From: Lagierella massiliensis
GTDB lineage: Bacteria; Bacillota; Clostridia; Tissierellales; Peptoniphilaceae
NCBI RefSeq assembly: GCF_001407835.1
Contig: NZ_CYUO01000005.1
Location: forward strand, 930,001-994,000
Direction of reading: 5' to 3'
Length of the DNA stretch: 64,000 nucleotides
In this document: in pieces, positions 52,672 through 64,000 of the stretch
Layout of the letters: each line of letters starts with the position of its first letter
Numbering within the stretch: position 1 is the first letter of the stretch
Translations under genes and position numbers: made by a program
The notes under the pieces: model-generated
Seen by the model: only the letters and a program-made list of their open reading frames with translations
What the model was told of the DNA's origin: nothing
The model's database searches: none

Positions 52672-53917
52672 CCTTTAAATGTTTTTTAAATTCTCCGATT
52701 AAATAAAGGGAACCGGTTATGATAATTTTTTCTCCTGGTAAAATTTCATCTCTAATAAAGCTACAAGCCTCTTCAATGCTATTTGTTATTACGATTTCTT
52801 TATTATACTCTCCCAGCTTCTTAGCAAACTCTTTTGGCTCCATTGCCCTTTCATAATCAATTTTAGTAATTATAACTCTCTTTGAAAATTTTATTATATC
52901 TTCCAGATGGTCGATAATATTTTTATCCTTCATGGATCCAATAACGAGATTAAAATCTTTTAGGTTAAGCCTTTCAACATTTTCTCTTAAAGCTCTTAAA
53001 CCTTCAAAGTTATGAGCTCCGTCCACTATTATAAGTGAATTCTTTTTCAAAACTTCCATTCTACCTTCAAAGTAAAGCTCTTTGACTGCAGATTTGATTT
53101 TTTGAACATCTGGGTTTTTAATTATTTCATTAAGTGCTAAAATAGCGAGGCAAATATTTGATATTTGGTAAGTTCCTAAAACCTTTGTTTCAAAGTCTAT
53201 ACCCATATACTCAAACTTTGAACCGCTATATGAAATTTCTTTTGCAATATAATCTGTATTTTTCAAAAATTTTAGTTCTGCATTTTTATTTTTTGCTTCC
53301 TTTAAAATAACTTCATCTACAGAGTCTTCGTGCTCAAATGAAATCACTTTGCCATTTTCTTTTATTATTCCAGCCTTGTGGTAGGCAATCTCTTCCAAAG
53401 TATTTCCAAGCCTATCCTGATGGTCGAAGTCAATTGTAGTAATAATACTTAGTAGATTCGAGTCAAAGATATTTGTAATATCAAATCTTCCACCAATGCC
53501 AGTTTCAACTACAAAATAGTCAGGCCTTTCATTATCAAATACCTTTAGGGCAAGGAGAAATGAAACTTCAAAATAATTTAAACTCTTTAGGTCTTCGGTT
53601 TCTATTTTTTCTAAAATTTCTTCAACATTTTTGATTAAAACCTCTTCTGAAATTGGTTTTGAATCTATTTTTATTCTCTCCTCGTACTTTTCTAAATGAG
53701 GAGATGAAAAATGCATTACTTTATGACCCTGCTCTTTTAAAAGAGTTGATAAAAAAGTTCCAACTGAGCCCTTGCCATTTGTACCGGCGATTTGAATTAT
53801 TTTACTTTCATCTATGTTAAGTTTGAGCTTTCTAAGGACTCTTTTAAAATTAGAAGAGTCCTCACTATGCCCATAATTAACATTTTCTATTAAATCAAGA
53901 GCTTGTTTATATTCCAT
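52664..53917 (-). CDS. folC: Folylpolyglutamate synthase / dihydrofolate synthase
   Basis: FolC attaches glutamates to folates and, in bifunctional forms, makes dihydrofolate. The 417 residues show the Mur-ligase fold: IQIAGTNGKGSVGTFL-type P-loop (about 42-56, AGTNGKGS), HFSSPHLEKYEERI, ETGIGGRFDITNIF and the C-terminal VDGAHNFEG. It overlaps valS by 11 bases, a common Firmicutes pairing. In this operon it sits with hpt, giving a nucleotide and one-carbon theme. Confidence 0.95.
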   Translation of the reverse strand: MEYKQALDLIENVNYGHSEDSSNFKRVLRKLKLNIDESKIIQIAGTNGKGSVGTFLSTLLKEQGHKVMHFSSPHLEKYEERIKIDSKPISEEVLIKNVEEILEKIETEDLKSLNYFEVSFLLALKVFDNERPDYFVVETGIGGRFDITNIFDSNLLSIITTIDFDHQDRLGNTLEEIAYHKAGIIKENGKVISFEHEDSVDEVILKEAKNKNAELKFLKNTDYIAKEISYSGSKFEYMGIDFETKVLGTYQISNICLAILALNEIIKNPDVQKIKSAVKELYFEGRMEVLKKNSLIIVDGAHNFEGLRALRENVERLNLKDFNLVIGSMKDKNIIDHLEDIIKFSKRVIITKIDYERAMEPKEFAKKLGEYNKEIVITNSIEEACSFIRDEILPGEKIIITGSLYLIGEFKKHLKDE

Positions 53918-56561
53918 TTACCTTTTCTTTCACCTTTTGTAGTGCTGTGTCAACTTCTTCTTTCATTGAAATATACTTTTCAAGTTTTTCTCTCTCTTCT
54001 GAAACAACTTTTTCTGGAGCTTTGTCCACAAAGTTTTTGTTAGAAAGCTTTCCTTCTGCCCTCTTAATTTCTCCTGCAAGTCTGTCTTGTTCCTTTGTAA
54101 GTCTGTCAAGTTCTTTGCTATAGTCTATGAGTTCATCAAGAGGTATAAAGCCCTTAAAACCATTTTGTACTATGGATATAGAGTCTTCTGAAGTCAAATC
54201 TTTGTCTGCAAAATGAGTCTCAGAAACTGAAGCAACTGTCTTAAAGTGATGAGCAATATTTTCAAGTTTTGTTTTAATTTCGTCATTTTCAACTAAAATA
54301 AACAAATCTGCCTTCTTGCTTGGTGCAATATCAAGCTCTGCCCTTGCATTTCTAATTGCCTTTGTAGTTTCAATTAATATTTCTATCTCTTCAACCTCTT
54401 CTTCAAAGTTATATGAACTATCATATTCAGGCCAAGTTTCATTTATTAACATATCATTTTTATTCGGCATAATTGAGTAAATCTCCTCTGTGATATATGG
54501 CATAAATGGATGAAGTAGTTTTATAACATTGCCTAACACATGGATTAAGGTTGACTGCGCTGCCACTTCAGACTCTTCGTTGCCACCTTCATATAGTCTT
54601 GGCTTTACAAGTTCAATATACCAGTCACAGAATTCATTCCAAATAAAATCATATATCTTATCAGCAGCAAGACCTATTTCGTACTTATCTATATTTTGAT
54701 CAACATTTTTAATCAAACTATTTAATTCAGATATTATCCACTTATCTTCAACTTCTAACTTAACATCTTTAATATCTTTTATCTTTTCTTCTTTTAGATT
54801 CATAAAGATAAATCTTGTTGCATTCCAAAGTTTGTTTGCGAAGTTTCTATTAGCTTCTACCCTCTCCATGTAAAATCTCATGTCATTTCCTGGAGAGTTA
54901 CCAGTTACAAGGGTAAATCTAAGGGCGTCTGCTCCATAGTTGTCGATAACTTCTAATGGGTCAATACCATTGTTCAGCGACTTAGACATCTTTCTTCCTT
55001 GAGAGTCACGAATAAGTCCAGTAAAGTATACATCTTTAAAAGGTAGCTCTCCCATGTTGTATATTGATGAAAATACCATTCTAATAACCCAGAAGAAAAT
55101 TATGTCATATCCTGTTACAAGTACATTTGTCGGGAAGAAATATTCTAAATCTTCAGTCTCTTGTGGCCAACCTAAAGTTGAGAAAGGCCATAGTGCAGAT
55201 GAAAACCAAGTGTCTAATGTGTCTGGATCTTGAACAACATTTGCACTTCCGCACTTTGGACAAGTATCAACATGTTCTTTGGATACAATCACTTCTCCAC
55301 AGTCTTTACAATAATAAACTGGGATTCTGTGGCCCCACCAAAGTTGTCTTGAAATACACCAGTCTCTTGTATTTGTAAGCCAGTTTTCATAGGTTTTACC
55401 AAGTCTACTTGGAATTAGGTTAAGCTTTCCATCTTCATAGGCCTCAAGAGCTTCCTTGGCAAATTTTCCCATTTTAACAAACCATTGTTTTGATACAACA
55501 GGTTCAATAACTGTTCCACATCTTTCACAGTGTCCTACTGCGTGATTATGGTCTTCTATCTTTTCAATTAGACCAAGTTTTTCCAAGTCCTTAATCATTT
55601 CTTTTCTTGCTTCAATTCTCTCCATTCCAGAGTATTTTCCGTAGCCTTCAGATATATGTCCTGTTTCATCTATTACGATACATTGCCCAAGATTATGTCG
55701 TTCACCAACTTCAAAGTCGTTAGGGTCGTGGGATGGAGTAATTTTTACCATACCTGTACCAAATTCCATTTCTACATATTCGTCTGCGATTATAGGAATC
55801 TCTCTTTCTACAAGAGGCAATAATATTTTTTTCCCAACAATATCTTTATATCTTCCATCTTCAGGATTAACAGCAACAGCCAAGTCACCAAGCATTGTTT
55901 CAGGTCTTGTAGTGGCAATTACTATATAGTCATCTTCATCCTTAAAAGGATACTTTATATGCCAAAGCTTTCCGTCTTCATCAACATGTTCAACTTCTGC
56001 GTCAGATATAGCTGTACCACATGACACACACCAGTTTACAATACGGTCACCTCTATATATAAGACCTTCCTTATACATCTTTATAAATACTTCTAAAACC
56101 GCATCTGAAAGATGTTCGTCAAGTGTAAAGGCCTCTCTTGACCAGTCACATGAAACTCCAAGCTTTTGAAGTTGTTTTTTTATATTTCCACCATAAATTT
56201 CAGTCCAGTCCCAAGCCTCTTCTAAAAACTTTTCTCTTCCTAAATCCTTTTTACTTTTTCCTTCAGATTCAATCTTTTGAACAACCTTCATTTCAGTTGA
56301 AATACTTGCGTGGTCTGTTCCTGGTATCCAAAGGGCACTATAGCCTTGCATTCTCTTTCTTCTTATAAGAATATCTTGTAATGTATTGTTTAGTGCATGT
56401 CCCAAGTGTAGTACACCAGTAACATTTGGTGGTGGCATAACAATTGTAAAAGGCTTTTTATCCTTATCCACTTCTGCTCTAAAATATCCATTATCCTTCC
56501 ATGTTTTGTAAATTTTTTCTTCAAATGATTTGGGATCATAAGTTTTTTCTAAATTTTTCAT
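53907..56561 (-). CDS. valS: Valyl-tRNA synthetase
   Basis: This class I synthetase charges tRNA-Val. The 884 residues include the HIGH-type motif PPPNVTGVLHLGHALNN (about 43-59), a CP1 editing domain with TTRPETMLGD, the KMSKS motif (GRKMSKSLNN, about 520-530), zinc-like cysteine pairs (CKDCGEVI; CPKCGSAN), and a C-terminal coiled coil that clamps tRNA. Its T-box leader lies upstream. Confidence 0.97.
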   Translation of the reverse strand: MKNLEKTYDPKSFEEKIYKTWKDNGYFRAEVDKDKKPFTIVMPPPNVTGVLHLGHALNNTLQDILIRRKRMQGYSALWIPGTDHASISTEMKVVQKIESEGKSKKDLGREKFLEEAWDWTEIYGGNIKKQLQKLGVSCDWSREAFTLDEHLSDAVLEVFIKMYKEGLIYRGDRIVNWCVSCGTAISDAEVEHVDEDGKLWHIKYPFKDEDDYIVIATTRPETMLGDLAVAVNPEDGRYKDIVGKKILLPLVEREIPIIADEYVEMEFGTGMVKITPSHDPNDFEVGERHNLGQCIVIDETGHISEGYGKYSGMERIEARKEMIKDLEKLGLIEKIEDHNHAVGHCERCGTVIEPVVSKQWFVKMGKFAKEALEAYEDGKLNLIPSRLGKTYENWLTNTRDWCISRQLWWGHRIPVYYCKDCGEVIVSKEHVDTCPKCGSANVVQDPDTLDTWFSSALWPFSTLGWPQETEDLEYFFPTNVLVTGYDIIFFWVIRMVFSSIYNMGELPFKDVYFTGLIRDSQGRKMSKSLNNGIDPLEVIDNYGADALRFTLVTGNSPGNDMRFYMERVEANRNFANKLWNATRFIFMNLKEEKIKDIKDVKLEVEDKWIISELNSLIKNVDQNIDKYEIGLAADKIYDFIWNEFCDWYIELVKPRLYEGGNEESEVAAQSTLIHVLGNVIKLLHPFMPYITEEIYSIMPNKNDMLINETWPEYDSSYNFEEEVEEIEILIETTKAIRNARAELDIAPSKKADLFILVENDEIKTKLENIAHHFKTVASVSETHFADKDLTSEDSISIVQNGFKGFIPLDELIDYSKELDRLTKEQDRLAGEIKRAEGKLSNKNFVDKAPEKVVSEEREKLEKYISMKEEVDTALQKVKEKVNGI

Positions 56562-56607
56562 TTTTCTCCCCTTCTTCTCAATTTCTTTTATTGTCTATGA
56601 TTATAAT

Positions 56608-56805
56608 AAAAAAACCTTCCATCCACTTAGGACGAAAGGTTCCGTGTTACCACCTAATTTTCATTATTCAATGACACTCAAATGATTATAAAGTAATCAA
56701 CTTTACTCCAAAGCAACCTTCAATTATAACATTTAGAAGATTTCACCAAACTCTTCCTCTCTGAAAAATATTTTTAATTTACTCCTCTTCTTCAACGTAA
56801 ATATC
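56608..56805 (-). promoter_or_regulatory. T-box leader (Val) of the valS operon
   Basis: Minus-strand leader with T-box sequence AGGTGGTAACACGG (about 56641-56655) and terminator hairpin AACCTTTCGTCC/GGATGGAAGGTT followed by seven T (56608-56640). Stem I elements CAGAGAGG and GTTTGGTGAA precede a candidate specifier GTT (Val) at 56715-56717; the spacing from GGTGAA matches that in the Asp leader. A GTA a few bases on is a weaker alternative. Confidence 0.92.
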
Positions 56806-56817
56806 AAATTTATAGAA

Positions 56818-56846
56818 ATATTATCATATTTTAATGGAAATATCAA
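56818..56846 (-). promoter_or_regulatory. Promoter of the valS T-box leader
   Basis: TTGATA (56841-56846) and TAATAT (56818-56823) with a 17-base spacer on the minus strand. The -35 overlaps the stop of the upstream MBL-fold hydrolase gene. Confidence 0.7.
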
Positions 56847-57451
56847 ATTAAAAATTGATTGTATTTCTTTTCATCTCCAATGGTACTGCTTGAGTTATGT
56901 CCTGGATAAACTATCAAGTCATCATCCAATAATTTTATTTTTTCAAGTGAATTTTTCATATCTTCAGAACTACTTGTAGGAAGGTCTGTTCTTCCTATGG
57001 AGTTTCTAAACAAGGTATCGCCTGTAAAAAGATTTTCCCCAATTTTAATACATTGACTTCCTATGGTGTGACCTGGTGTATATATAAATTCTATTTTGTG
57101 TTCGTTAAAATAAGCTTCTGTATCTTCATTTACATAAAAATCCGCCTCTAAACTTATATCTCCATACATTGTAGAACTTAAATTCAAATTTGGATTAAGC
57201 AATAATTCTTTTTCTTTTTCGTGGGCATAGATAGGTGTGTTGTACTTAGCTCTAAGTTTTTCACAAGAGGCTATATGATCTCCGTGGCCATGAGTTAAAA
57301 GAATCTTTTCAAGTTTTAAATCCCTGTTTTCAATCAGATCCACAAGTGCATCAAATTCATATCCTGGGTCAATAATAATTGCACCATCACCTTCGATTAG
57401 AATATAAATATTTTCTATAAGTCTTCTTGTTTCAATCTTTAATACTTCCAT
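56843..57451 (-). CDS. MBL-fold metallohydrolase (glyoxalase II-like)
   Basis: A 202-residue metallo-beta-lactamase-fold enzyme. The metal motif THGHGDH (His54, His56, Asp58, His59), YTPGHTIGSQCI and the GDTLFRNSIGRTDL segment are diagnostic for the glyoxalase-II-like group. The exact substrate cannot be told; thioester hydrolysis is usual. I start at the ATG at 57451, five bases after AGGAG, which overlaps the dtd stop. Confidence 0.9.
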   Translation of the reverse strand: MEVLKIETRRLIENIYILIEGDGAIIIDPGYEFDALVDLIENRDLKLEKILLTHGHGDHIASCEKLRAKYNTPIYAHEKEKELLLNPNLNLSSTMYGDISLEADFYVNEDTEAYFNEHKIEFIYTPGHTIGSQCIKIGENLFTGDTLFRNSIGRTDLPTSSSEDMKNSLEKIKLLDDDLIVYPGHNSSSTIGDEKKYNQFLI

Positions 57452-57459
57452 ATTCACTC

Positions 57460-57912
57460 CTAATATATTTTGCTACTGTCCAGTTGAATTGTAACAGGTC
57501 CGTCATTAATAAGCTCCACCTGCATGTCTGCAGCAAACTCCCCAGTTTCAACCTTTAGACCAGTTGCTTCCCTTAATTCTTTAACAAACTCTTCATAGTA
57601 TTCATTTGCTTTCTCATGTTTGGCAGATTCTATAAAGCTTGGTCTATTTCCACGTCTTGCATCACCGTAGAGGGTAAACTGGGATACAACCAAAAATTCT
57701 CCACCAATGTCTTGAATGGAGAGGTTCATCTTACCTTCTTCATCTTCAAACACACGAAGCTTTGAAACTTTTTTGAGAATATAGTCCATATCCTCTTTTG
57801 TATCCTCTTCATGGACCGCAAGAAGAATTAAAAACCCCTTGGAAATTTCGGAAATTTTCTCCTCTTCTACAGTTACAGAAGCTCTTTTTACTCTTTGTAT
57901 AACTGCTCTCAT
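57460..57912 (-). CDS. dtd: D-aminoacyl-tRNA deacylase
   Basis: Dtd removes D-amino acids, and glycine mis-attached to tRNA-Ala, from tRNA. The 150 residues have the catalytic motif SQFTLYGD (about 77-84) and the cross-subunit motif NDGPVT near 136-141 (NxGPVT form). It overlaps the relA/spoT stop by one base, a conserved Firmicutes neighbour pair. Confidence 0.96.
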   Translation of the reverse strand: MRAVIQRVKRASVTVEEEKISEISKGFLILLAVHEEDTKEDMDYILKKVSKLRVFEDEEGKMNLSIQDIGGEFLVVSQFTLYGDARRGNRPSFIESAKHEKANEYYEEFVKELREATGLKVETGEFAADMQVELINDGPVTIQLDSSKIY

Positions 57913-60065
57913 TATGCTGTCACCCTATAAACATCCAATGTTCCCTTTATACTTCTAAGTGCTTGTAGAATGTCCTTCACCTGTTGAGTGTGACTTACTT
58001 CCACAATTATATTTATAGTATATGTCTTATCCTTGTTCTTTATAACATTCATTCCCTTTGTATCTGTACCAAGTTCTGATATCTTAGATGTCAAATTCGC
58101 CAAGTATCCAAATCTATCAAATGCAATAATCTGAATTTCAACATTATAAGTTGACTCATCATCAGCATCCCAATACACATCTATAAGTCTATTTGGATCT
58201 ATGTTTGATATATTGGAGCAATCTTTTCTATGAACTGAAACTCCTCTACCTCTTGTAATATATCCTACAATTTCGTCACCTGGAACAGGGTTACAACACT
58301 TTGCAATCTTGATTTGAATATTATCTACACCTTTAAGCACTATTCCATGTTCTGAACTTTCAGGAACATTTCTTAATTCTATCTCTGGCTTCTCTTCTTC
58401 AGCTTCTTCAGTTTTATAATATTCTCTATGAAGTTCTTTTAATTTAGGAAGTATCTGTGTTAATGGTGTAGTTCCAAATCCTATTGATGCATACATATCA
58501 TCAAGAGAATTAAATTTCATCCTCTCCATTACATTAATAAGCCAATCTTCTTTTAGAATTTCATTAAAAGTATAACCTTGCTTTCTAACTTCTTTTTCAA
58601 GCATATCTCTACCTTTAATGATATTGCTGTCTCTTTCTTTCTTTTTGAAATACTGTTTAATCTTTTGTCTTGCTTGAGATGTTTTTACAATCTTAAGCCA
58701 GTCCATGCTCGGTCCCGACGAAGTTGTTGAGGTTAAGATCTCTACAATATTTCCAGTCTTTAATTTATATGTCAAAGGTACAATTCTTCCATCTACTTTA
58801 GCACCAACACATTTATTTCCAACTGCAGAGTGGACTCTATAGGCAAAATCTATTGGTGTAGAACCTTCTCTAAGTTCAATTACATCTCCCTTTGGAGAGA
58901 ATACAAAGACTTCATCAGAAGTGAAGTTCTCTTTAAAGGAATTAATAAACTCCCTTGAGTCAGACATGTCCTTTTGCCATTCCATAAGTTCTCTAATCCA
59001 AGCAAGTTTTTCATCAAGAGAAGATTTCTTCCCACTTGTTCCTTCCTTGTACTTCCAATGGGCTGCGATACCATATTCTGCAGTCCTATGCATTTCATAG
59101 GTTCTAATCTGCACTTCAAATATCTCTCCACGAGGACCAATAACAGTGGTGTGAAGCGATTGATATAGATTTGGTTTAGGCATAGCTATATAGTCTTTAA
59201 ATCTACCTGGAATAGGCTTCCACAGAGTATGCACCGCACCAAGAACTCCATAGCAATTCTTAATACTATCAGTTATTACCCTTACTGCAGACAAGTCAAA
59301 GATTTCTTCAAAAGCTTTGCCCTGTTGATACATCTTACGATATATACTGTAGATACTTTTAGGTCTTCCACTTATCTCTCCAGTGATTCCAAGTTCTTCC
59401 ATTGCCAAATTCAAAACAGAAATTATATCTTGAATAAAGGATTCTCTTTCTCTTCGTTTTAGTTTTACCTTTTCAACCAAATCATAATATATTTTTGGTT
59501 CTAAGTACCTTAAACTCAAATCTTCCAGTTCCCATTTAACAGTACTAATACCAAGCCTATGAGCTAATGGGGCATAGATTTCTAAAGTTTCTGTCGCCTT
59601 TTCTATTTGCTTTGTTCTCTCCATGTATTCAAGAGTTCTCATATTATGAAGTCTATCCGCTAATTTCACAATTATAACTCTGATATCTTTAGACATCGCC
59701 AAGACCATTTTACGAAGATTTTCAGCTTGGTTTTCTTGTTTGGACTTATAATATATTTTATTAAGCTTTGTTACACCTTCAACCAAAAGTGTAATCTCTT
59801 CGCCAAATATTTCAGACAGTTCTTCGTTCGTTATTGCAGTATCTTCAATTACATCATGTAAAAGTCCTGCAACAATTGTCTCGTCATCCATATTTAAATC
59901 CGCTAATATATTTGCAACTGCAACCGGATGTATAAAATAAGGTTCTCCTGAACTTCTAAACTGACCTTCATGTAATTTTTCAGCCAGATCATATGCTCTT
60001 GTTATAAGTTCTTTATCTACATCTGGATTATAAGATTCTATTTTTTGAAGCAAATCATCAAGCAT
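57912..60065 (-). CDS. relA: Bifunctional (p)ppGpp synthetase/hydrolase (Rel)
   Basis: Rel makes and degrades (p)ppGpp, the stringent-response alarmone, sensing stalled ribosomes. From the start at 60065 (717 residues) it has an HD hydrolase domain (FIHP and LLHDVIEDT intact, about 45-76), the synthetase domain with [19 protein letters not shown], a TGS domain, a helical and zinc-finger part ([17 protein letters not shown]) and a C-terminal ACT domain. All four HD residues appear present, so both activities are likely. An earlier ATG (60098) lies about where transcription should start, and GGAG supports the later one. Confidence 0.93.
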   Translation of the reverse strand: MLDDLLQKIESYNPDVDKELITRAYDLAEKLHEGQFRSSGEPYFIHPVAVANILADLNMDDETIVAGLLHDVIEDTAITNEELSEIFGEEITLLVEGVTKLNKIYYKSKQENQAENLRKMVLAMSKDIRVIIVKLADRLHNMRTLEYMERTKQIEKATETLEIYAPLAHRLGISTVKWELEDLSLRYLEPKIYYDLVEKVKLKRRERESFIQDIISVLNLAMEELGITGEISGRPKSIYSIYRKMYQQGKAFEEIFDLSAVRVITDSIKNCYGVLGAVHTLWKPIPGRFKDYIAMPKPNLYQSLHTTVIGPRGEIFEVQIRTYEMHRTAEYGIAAHWKYKEGTSGKKSSLDEKLAWIRELMEWQKDMSDSREFINSFKENFTSDEVFVFSPKGDVIELREGSTPIDFAYRVHSAVGNKCVGAKVDGRIVPLTYKLKTGNIVEILTSTTSSGPSMDWLKIVKTSQARQKIKQYFKKKERDSNIIKGRDMLEKEVRKQGYTFNEILKEDWLINVMERMKFNSLDDMYASIGFGTTPLTQILPKLKELHREYYKTEEAEEEKPEIELRNVPESSEHGIVLKGVDNIQIKIAKCCNPVPGDEIVGYITRGRGVSVHRKDCSNISNIDPNRLIDVYWDADDESTYNVEIQIIAFDRFGYLANLTSKISELGTDTKGMNVIKNKDKTYTINIIVEVSHTQQVKDILQALRSIKGTLDVYRVTA

Positions 60066-60099
60066 TTTACACATCTCCATCGCATTAAATAATACCATA

Positions 60100-60128
60100 A
60101 TATTATCATATTTTTATTTAATATTCAA
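60100..60128 (-). promoter_or_regulatory. Promoter of relA-dtd-MBL hydrolase
   Basis: TTGAAT (60123-60128) and TAATAT (60100-60105) with a 17-base spacer on the minus strand. The predicted transcript start, near 60093, excludes the upstream ATG at 60098. Confidence 0.65.
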
Positions 60129-60129
60129 T

Positions 60130-61860
60130 TTAACGAAGATCTAAGATTCTTACTTGAAGATTCTTATTTCCCATAAATTCATTTATGTCAGGATAGTAGA
60201 TTATATCTATAAAAGGATTTTTATTATTTGCCTTTGAAGAAACATAATCGTATATAACTTTTATCTTTTCCTTGTTTGAAAACATAATACCATCAAGCTT
60301 TCTTCCCTTGGCCTTCAGTTGAAGTTTTAAAGTGTTTTCATTTTTGCCAAGAATTTTCATATCAAGCACTTCAATATTTCTATCTCCAAAAACAGGCTTT
60401 GGATTACCTGCTCCATAAGGTTCCAATTTGTTAATAAGCTCCACAATTTCAAATGTTATCTTGTCAATATAGAGCTGACTGTCAATGTACTTTTTAGGAA
60501 TCAAGTCTTCTTGTGTAAGTTTTGAAGACTCTAATAGACTTGAATAGAACAACTCAAAGTTCTCTTCATATATTGAAAGACCACATGCCATTGGGTGTCC
60601 ACCAAAGGACTTTAGCATCTCTTTATATGGAAATATATTTTTATACATATCGTACTCTGAAATGCTTCTTCCAGAGCCCTTTAATACTCCTTCGTCACTT
60701 GCTGAAGTAAATACTATTGTTGGTCTGTTATAAAACTCTTTAACACGTCCTGCAATTATACCTGCCAGGGACTCATGAATCGACTTTTCACACACTAAGA
60801 TGATGTCTTTTTTATAAAGCTCCTCGCTTTCTACCTTTCCCATAACAAGCTTTACTCCATCTTCTGTCAAAGCTTTTCTCTCGTTGTTTAACTCTACAAG
60901 CCTCTTTGCAAGTTCATCAATTCTTTCAAGATTTTCTTCCAAGAATAATTCTATGCCAAGGGTTGCAGTGTCAAGTCTTCCTGCCGCATTAATACATGGA
61001 CCAAGTATAAATCCTATCTTATATACATCAATGCTCTCTTGTTCAAGCTTTGTCTCTCTAATAAGTGCTTTTATACCATAGTTATTTGTCTTGTGAATTT
61101 TTTTAAGTCCTTCCATTACAAAAAATCTATTTTCATCTAAAAGTTCTACAATATCCGCAACAGTACCCATAGCAACATATTCAAGAAGGTCCATTAAGTA
61201 GTCCAAATCCCCATCTATTTTTAAGTAGAGTGCATGCATCAACTTAAATGCAACACCTGCACCACAGAGCTTTTTAAATGGATAGTTACAATCACTTCTG
61301 TTTGGATTTAATACTGCATTTGCTTCTGGAAGTATATCCATACCATTTTCATCTTTTGTCACTTGATGGTGATCTGTTACGATTATATCCATTCCGAGTT
61401 CTCTTGCAAATTTCACTGGTTCAAAGGAACTTATACCATTGTCACAGGTTATAATTAAATCAACCCCATCTTCCTTGGCATTTTCTACAATTCTCTTTGA
61501 AATTCCATAGCCATCTTCAATTCTATGGGGTATTGCATAGGATAAATTTTCAGTAAATAATAATAATCCATCCATTAATGTCATAGTAGAAGAGTTCCCA
61601 TCTTGGTCATAATCTCCAACTATTCTTATATGTTTATTTAAATCTATTGCTTCAATTAATATCTCAACAGCTTTGTCCATATCCTTCATCAAAAAAGGAT
61701 CATGCATTGAGTTTTCATAAGTTGGATCTAAATACTTTGGTATATCTTCATAGCAAACATTTCTATTTGCAATAATTTTTGCGAGAACTTCATTTATATT
61801 AAAATCTTTTGCAATTTTTTTATATTCCTTATTTGCTGCCTTAATTAACCACTTATTCAT
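60130..61860 (-). CDS. recJ: Single-stranded-DNA-specific exonuclease RecJ
   Basis: RecJ is a 5'-3' ssDNA exonuclease used in recombination and repair. The 576-residue protein holds the DHH domain (VGDYDQDGNSSTMTL about 78-92, and VTDHHQV near 160), the DHHA1 domain (GGHPMACGLSI) and an OB fold at the end. It begins five bases after a terminator and its GGTGG site lies close to the T-run, so it may depend on partial read-through from yajC. Confidence 0.94.
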   Translation of the reverse strand: MNKWLIKAANKEYKKIAKDFNINEVLAKIIANRNVCYEDIPKYLDPTYENSMHDPFLMKDMDKAVEILIEAIDLNKHIRIVGDYDQDGNSSTMTLMDGLLLFTENLSYAIPHRIEDGYGISKRIVENAKEDGVDLIITCDNGISSFEPVKFARELGMDIIVTDHHQVTKDENGMDILPEANAVLNPNRSDCNYPFKKLCGAGVAFKLMHALYLKIDGDLDYLMDLLEYVAMGTVADIVELLDENRFFVMEGLKKIHKTNNYGIKALIRETKLEQESIDVYKIGFILGPCINAAGRLDTATLGIELFLEENLERIDELAKRLVELNNERKALTEDGVKLVMGKVESEELYKKDIILVCEKSIHESLAGIIAGRVKEFYNRPTIVFTSASDEGVLKGSGRSISEYDMYKNIFPYKEMLKSFGGHPMACGLSIYEENFELFYSSLLESSKLTQEDLIPKKYIDSQLYIDKITFEIVELINKLEPYGAGNPKPVFGDRNIEVLDMKILGKNENTLKLQLKAKGRKLDGIMFSNKEKIKVIYDYVSSKANNKNPFIDIIYYPDINEFMGNKNLQVRILDLR

Positions 61861-61868
61861 TTTCCACC

Positions 61869-61905
61869 AAAAAAAGATAAGTTATTTTAAAAATATCTTA
61901 TCTTT
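61869..61905 (-). terminator. Terminator between yajC and recJ
   Basis: Minus-strand hairpin AAAGATAAG/CTTATCTTT (61873-61905) followed by T. It lies between the yajC stop and the recJ ribosome site, about 10 bases from the latter. Confidence 0.72.
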
Positions 61906-61915
61906 CCCTTTTTAT

Positions 61916-62236
61916 TTATTTAACTTCTTCTTTTTCTTCTTCAGTTTCATTTTTAACATTAGCATCGCTTGTAATAACAGTACCTATTGCAGATTTTACA
62001 AACTCTAATTTAGTCTTTGAGTTTGAACTTTCAATTACTACAAAATCATCTCCGATTTTAATTATTTTACCTTTGATTCCACCGATTGTAATGATATTGT
62101 CTCCTACTTTAAGATTTTCTCTCATCTTATTAACTTCTTTTTCCCTCTTTTGAGTAGGTCTAATCATAAAAAAGTACATCGCTGCAAAGACAATTACCAT
62201 AAATCCTATTGAGCTAATTATTTGTTGTTGTGGCAT
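61916..62236 (-). CDS. yajC: Preprotein translocase accessory protein YajC
   Basis: YajC is a small SecDF-associated membrane protein. The 106 residues have one N-terminal span (about 7-25, MVIVFAAMYFFMIRPTQKREK) and a cytosolic beta-domain (LKVGDNIITIGGIKGKI), followed by an acidic tail of Glu-Lys repeats. It follows tgt by 11 bases in the standard queA-tgt-yajC order; secD and secF are not next to it, and recJ follows instead. Confidence 0.94.
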   Translation of the reverse strand: MPQQQIISSIGFMVIVFAAMYFFMIRPTQKREKEVNKMRENLKVGDNIITIGGIKGKIIKIGDDFVVIESSNSKTKLEFVKSAIGTVITSDANVKNETEEEKEEVK

Positions 62237-62247
62237 ATTCTCCTCCT

Positions 62248-64000
<1,753 letters not shown>

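Overview
The window is a 64 kb chromosomal stretch from a very AT-rich, low-GC Gram-positive bacterium. The evidence is three T-box leaders, an L20-type leader on infC, AGGAGG-type ribosome binding sites, an mraZ-rsmH-ftsL-pbpB cell-wall cluster with a PASTA-domain penicillin-binding protein, both KtrA and KtrB, and both AspRS and AsnRS. Acetate kinase, NrdR and radical-SAM/Fe-S proteins fit an anaerobe. An anaerobic coccus of the Peptoniphilaceae type (Peptoniphilus, Anaerococcus, Parvimonas or Finegoldia relatives) is a reasonable guess, but the sequence alone does not settle it. Almost every gene is on the minus strand; the exceptions are a PucR-type regulator, a UvrD-like helicase and one tRNA-Arg. 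This suggests the minus strand is the leading strand here.

Layout, left to right (most operons read right to left): partial ackA; der-plsY; an Asp T-box operon aspS-tcdA-rseC-like-glyA; murJ; a divergent PucR/CdaR regulator; a Phe T-box operon of about 12 kb (pheS-pheT-zapA-U32-mutS2-radical SAM-membrane protein-TPR); ktrB-ktrA-spoU; infC-rpmI-rplT with an attenuator leader and an AUU start; rarA-asnS; ftsZ-nrdR; the division and cell-wall cluster in two blocks (mraZ-rsmH-ftsL-pbpB, and mraY-murD-ftsW-murG-divIB), split by a Crp/Fnr-type regulator and a terminator; a decayed IS200/IS605 element; a nitroreductase-TPR-modABC operon; the helicase; a small membrane protein; tRNA-Arg(CCG); hslO; cspA; a patatin-TVP38 pair; a Val T-box operon valS-folC-hpt-methyltransferase; and relA/spoT-dtd-MBL hydrolase, recJ, and queA-tgt-yajC.

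Most of the window is housekeeping: translation and tRNA charging, cell-wall precursor synthesis and division, DNA repair, stringent response and tRNA modification. Gene order links these functions, because amino-acid-sensing leaders drive operons that also carry division (zapA), recombination (mutS2), one-carbon (glyA, folC) and purine-salvage (hpt) genes. The less ordinary parts are the mraZ leader with three exact 10-bp-spaced AGTGG boxes, the nitroreductase-TPR-modABC operon beside an IS200 relic, the radical-SAM/membrane/TPR trio, and a 13-bp perfect inverted repeat joining the end of murJ to the aspS promoter. I see no prophage, CRISPR array, toxin-antitoxin pair, rRNA operon or defence island, and I do not claim a new system.
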